Below, one piece after another: positions 5,918 through 6,308 of a stretch of DNA of 6,308 nt (the stretch's first letter is position 1; each line of letters opens with the position of its first letter). Below the pieces are notes generated by a model, which saw nothing but the letters and a program-made list of their open reading frames with translations, was not told the DNA's origin and did not search any database. The DNA is from Bacteroidota bacterium (GTDB lineage: Bacteria > Bacteroidota > Bacteroidia > Chitinophagales > Chitinophagaceae): the NCBI GenBank assembly GCA_026391115.1, contig JAPLER010000034.1, forward strand, positions 17,015-23,322, given 5' to 3'. The position numbers were made by a program, and so were the translations under genes.

Positions 5918-6308
5918 TAAATTTATATATAAAAAAAAGGGAGATGACAAAGTTGTTCTAGTATTTGTTTTCTTGTGTTTTATATCAATGGCGGCTTATA
6001 ATCAGCATACTGCTACTGTAAATTATATCTTTAATCGAGCTATTTCGCTGATTGTTCTTCTATTTGCCTTTTATATACTATTCGAATATATCAAGACAAT
6101 ATTTACTAAATACTCGTTCTTTTGTACAAGTGACTCACTCTGCATTGAAATTAATTCATTACAAACAACGAGAATGAATTTTGAAAAAAATGTAACTTTT
6201 TCTTTATCAATATGCGACCATAATTTTATTCGAATTTTAAGTTTCCCTATTGTTGATATTAAAACCTCCCCTTATTATGAGTTAAATGTTTATGACATCT
6301 CCAATCAA
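5907..6308 (+). CDS. Two-helix membrane protein of unknown function (3' partial)
   Basis: An open frame of 134 codons starts with ATG at 5907 and runs off the right edge without a stop. It begins MGIDKFIYKKKGDDK, a basic cytoplasmic-type N-terminus. Two hydrophobic helices follow at residues 16-31 and 41-62 with a short loop (YNQHTATVN) between, and then a mixed soluble region rich in beta-prone residues. A short hairpin of two helices before a beta-rich domain is seen in small membrane-anchored proteins, including bacterial PH-like ones, but I cannot assign it to a family. No Shine-Dalgarno precedes the ATG, and the start overlaps a tiny upstream ORF. Codon choice differs from the left-hand genes: six of eleven leucines use CTN and two of three arginines use CGA, against a TTA/AGA preference on the left. 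This hints at a different origin, though the sample is small. Confidence 0.6.
   Translation, partial: MGIDKFIYKKKGDDKVVLVFVFLCFISMAAYNQHTATVNYIFNRAISLIVLLFAFYILFEYIKTIFTKYSFFCTSDSLCIEINSLQTTRMNFEKNVTFSLSICDHNFIRILSFPIVDIKTSPYYELNVYDISNQ

Overview
The window looks like AT-rich chromosomal DNA from a member of the Bacteroidota, possibly a Chitinophagales-type lineage. This is inferred from several signs: strong TTA/AGA/AAA codon preference, genes without Shine-Dalgarno sequences, a near-match to the TAnnTTTG-type -7 promoter element, and a NarL/LuxR-type C-terminus of a style common in that phylum. The exact genus cannot be read from the sequence.

Layout, left to right. (1) Bases 1-2801 hold a tight same-strand pair. 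First is the 3' part of a membrane-bound family 2 glycosyltransferase, cut by the window's left edge. Eight bases later comes a polytopic membrane protein with a soluble C-terminal domain that resembles GT-C glycosyltransferases in layout only. Together they suggest assembly or export of a surface glycan. (2) Bases 2802-2902 are a short junction. It carries a candidate promoter directly followed by an AT-rich hairpin with a T run, either a terminator for the glycan pair or a structured leader for the next gene. (3) Bases 2903-4840 encode a complete AMP-forming acetyl-CoA synthetase (acs) with all diagnostic motifs. (4) Thirty bases downstream, 4871-5506 encode a secreted protein of unknown function, possibly co-transcribed with acs.

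(5) From 5503 onward the sequence changes character. On the minus strand there is only the last ~35 codons of a NarL/LuxR-family regulator. Its stop codon shares a CTAG with the stop of the exported protein. The regulator is cut exactly where a ~201-bp non-coding element begins (5612-5812). This element is bounded by 23-bp perfect inverted repeats, each containing its own hairpin, and has a third diverged repeat copy inside. It looks like a REPIN/MITE-type non-autonomous element. (6) To its right there is no sign of the missing regulator part. Instead there is a tiny ORF and the start of a two-helix membrane protein whose leucine and arginine codon choice differs from the genes on the left; it runs off the right edge.

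The most unusual part is 5503-5917: a decayed regulator, a repeat element and a novel junction that point to a rearrangement breakpoint. The left 5.5 kb is ordinary. I see no convincing undescribed multi-gene system in this window.
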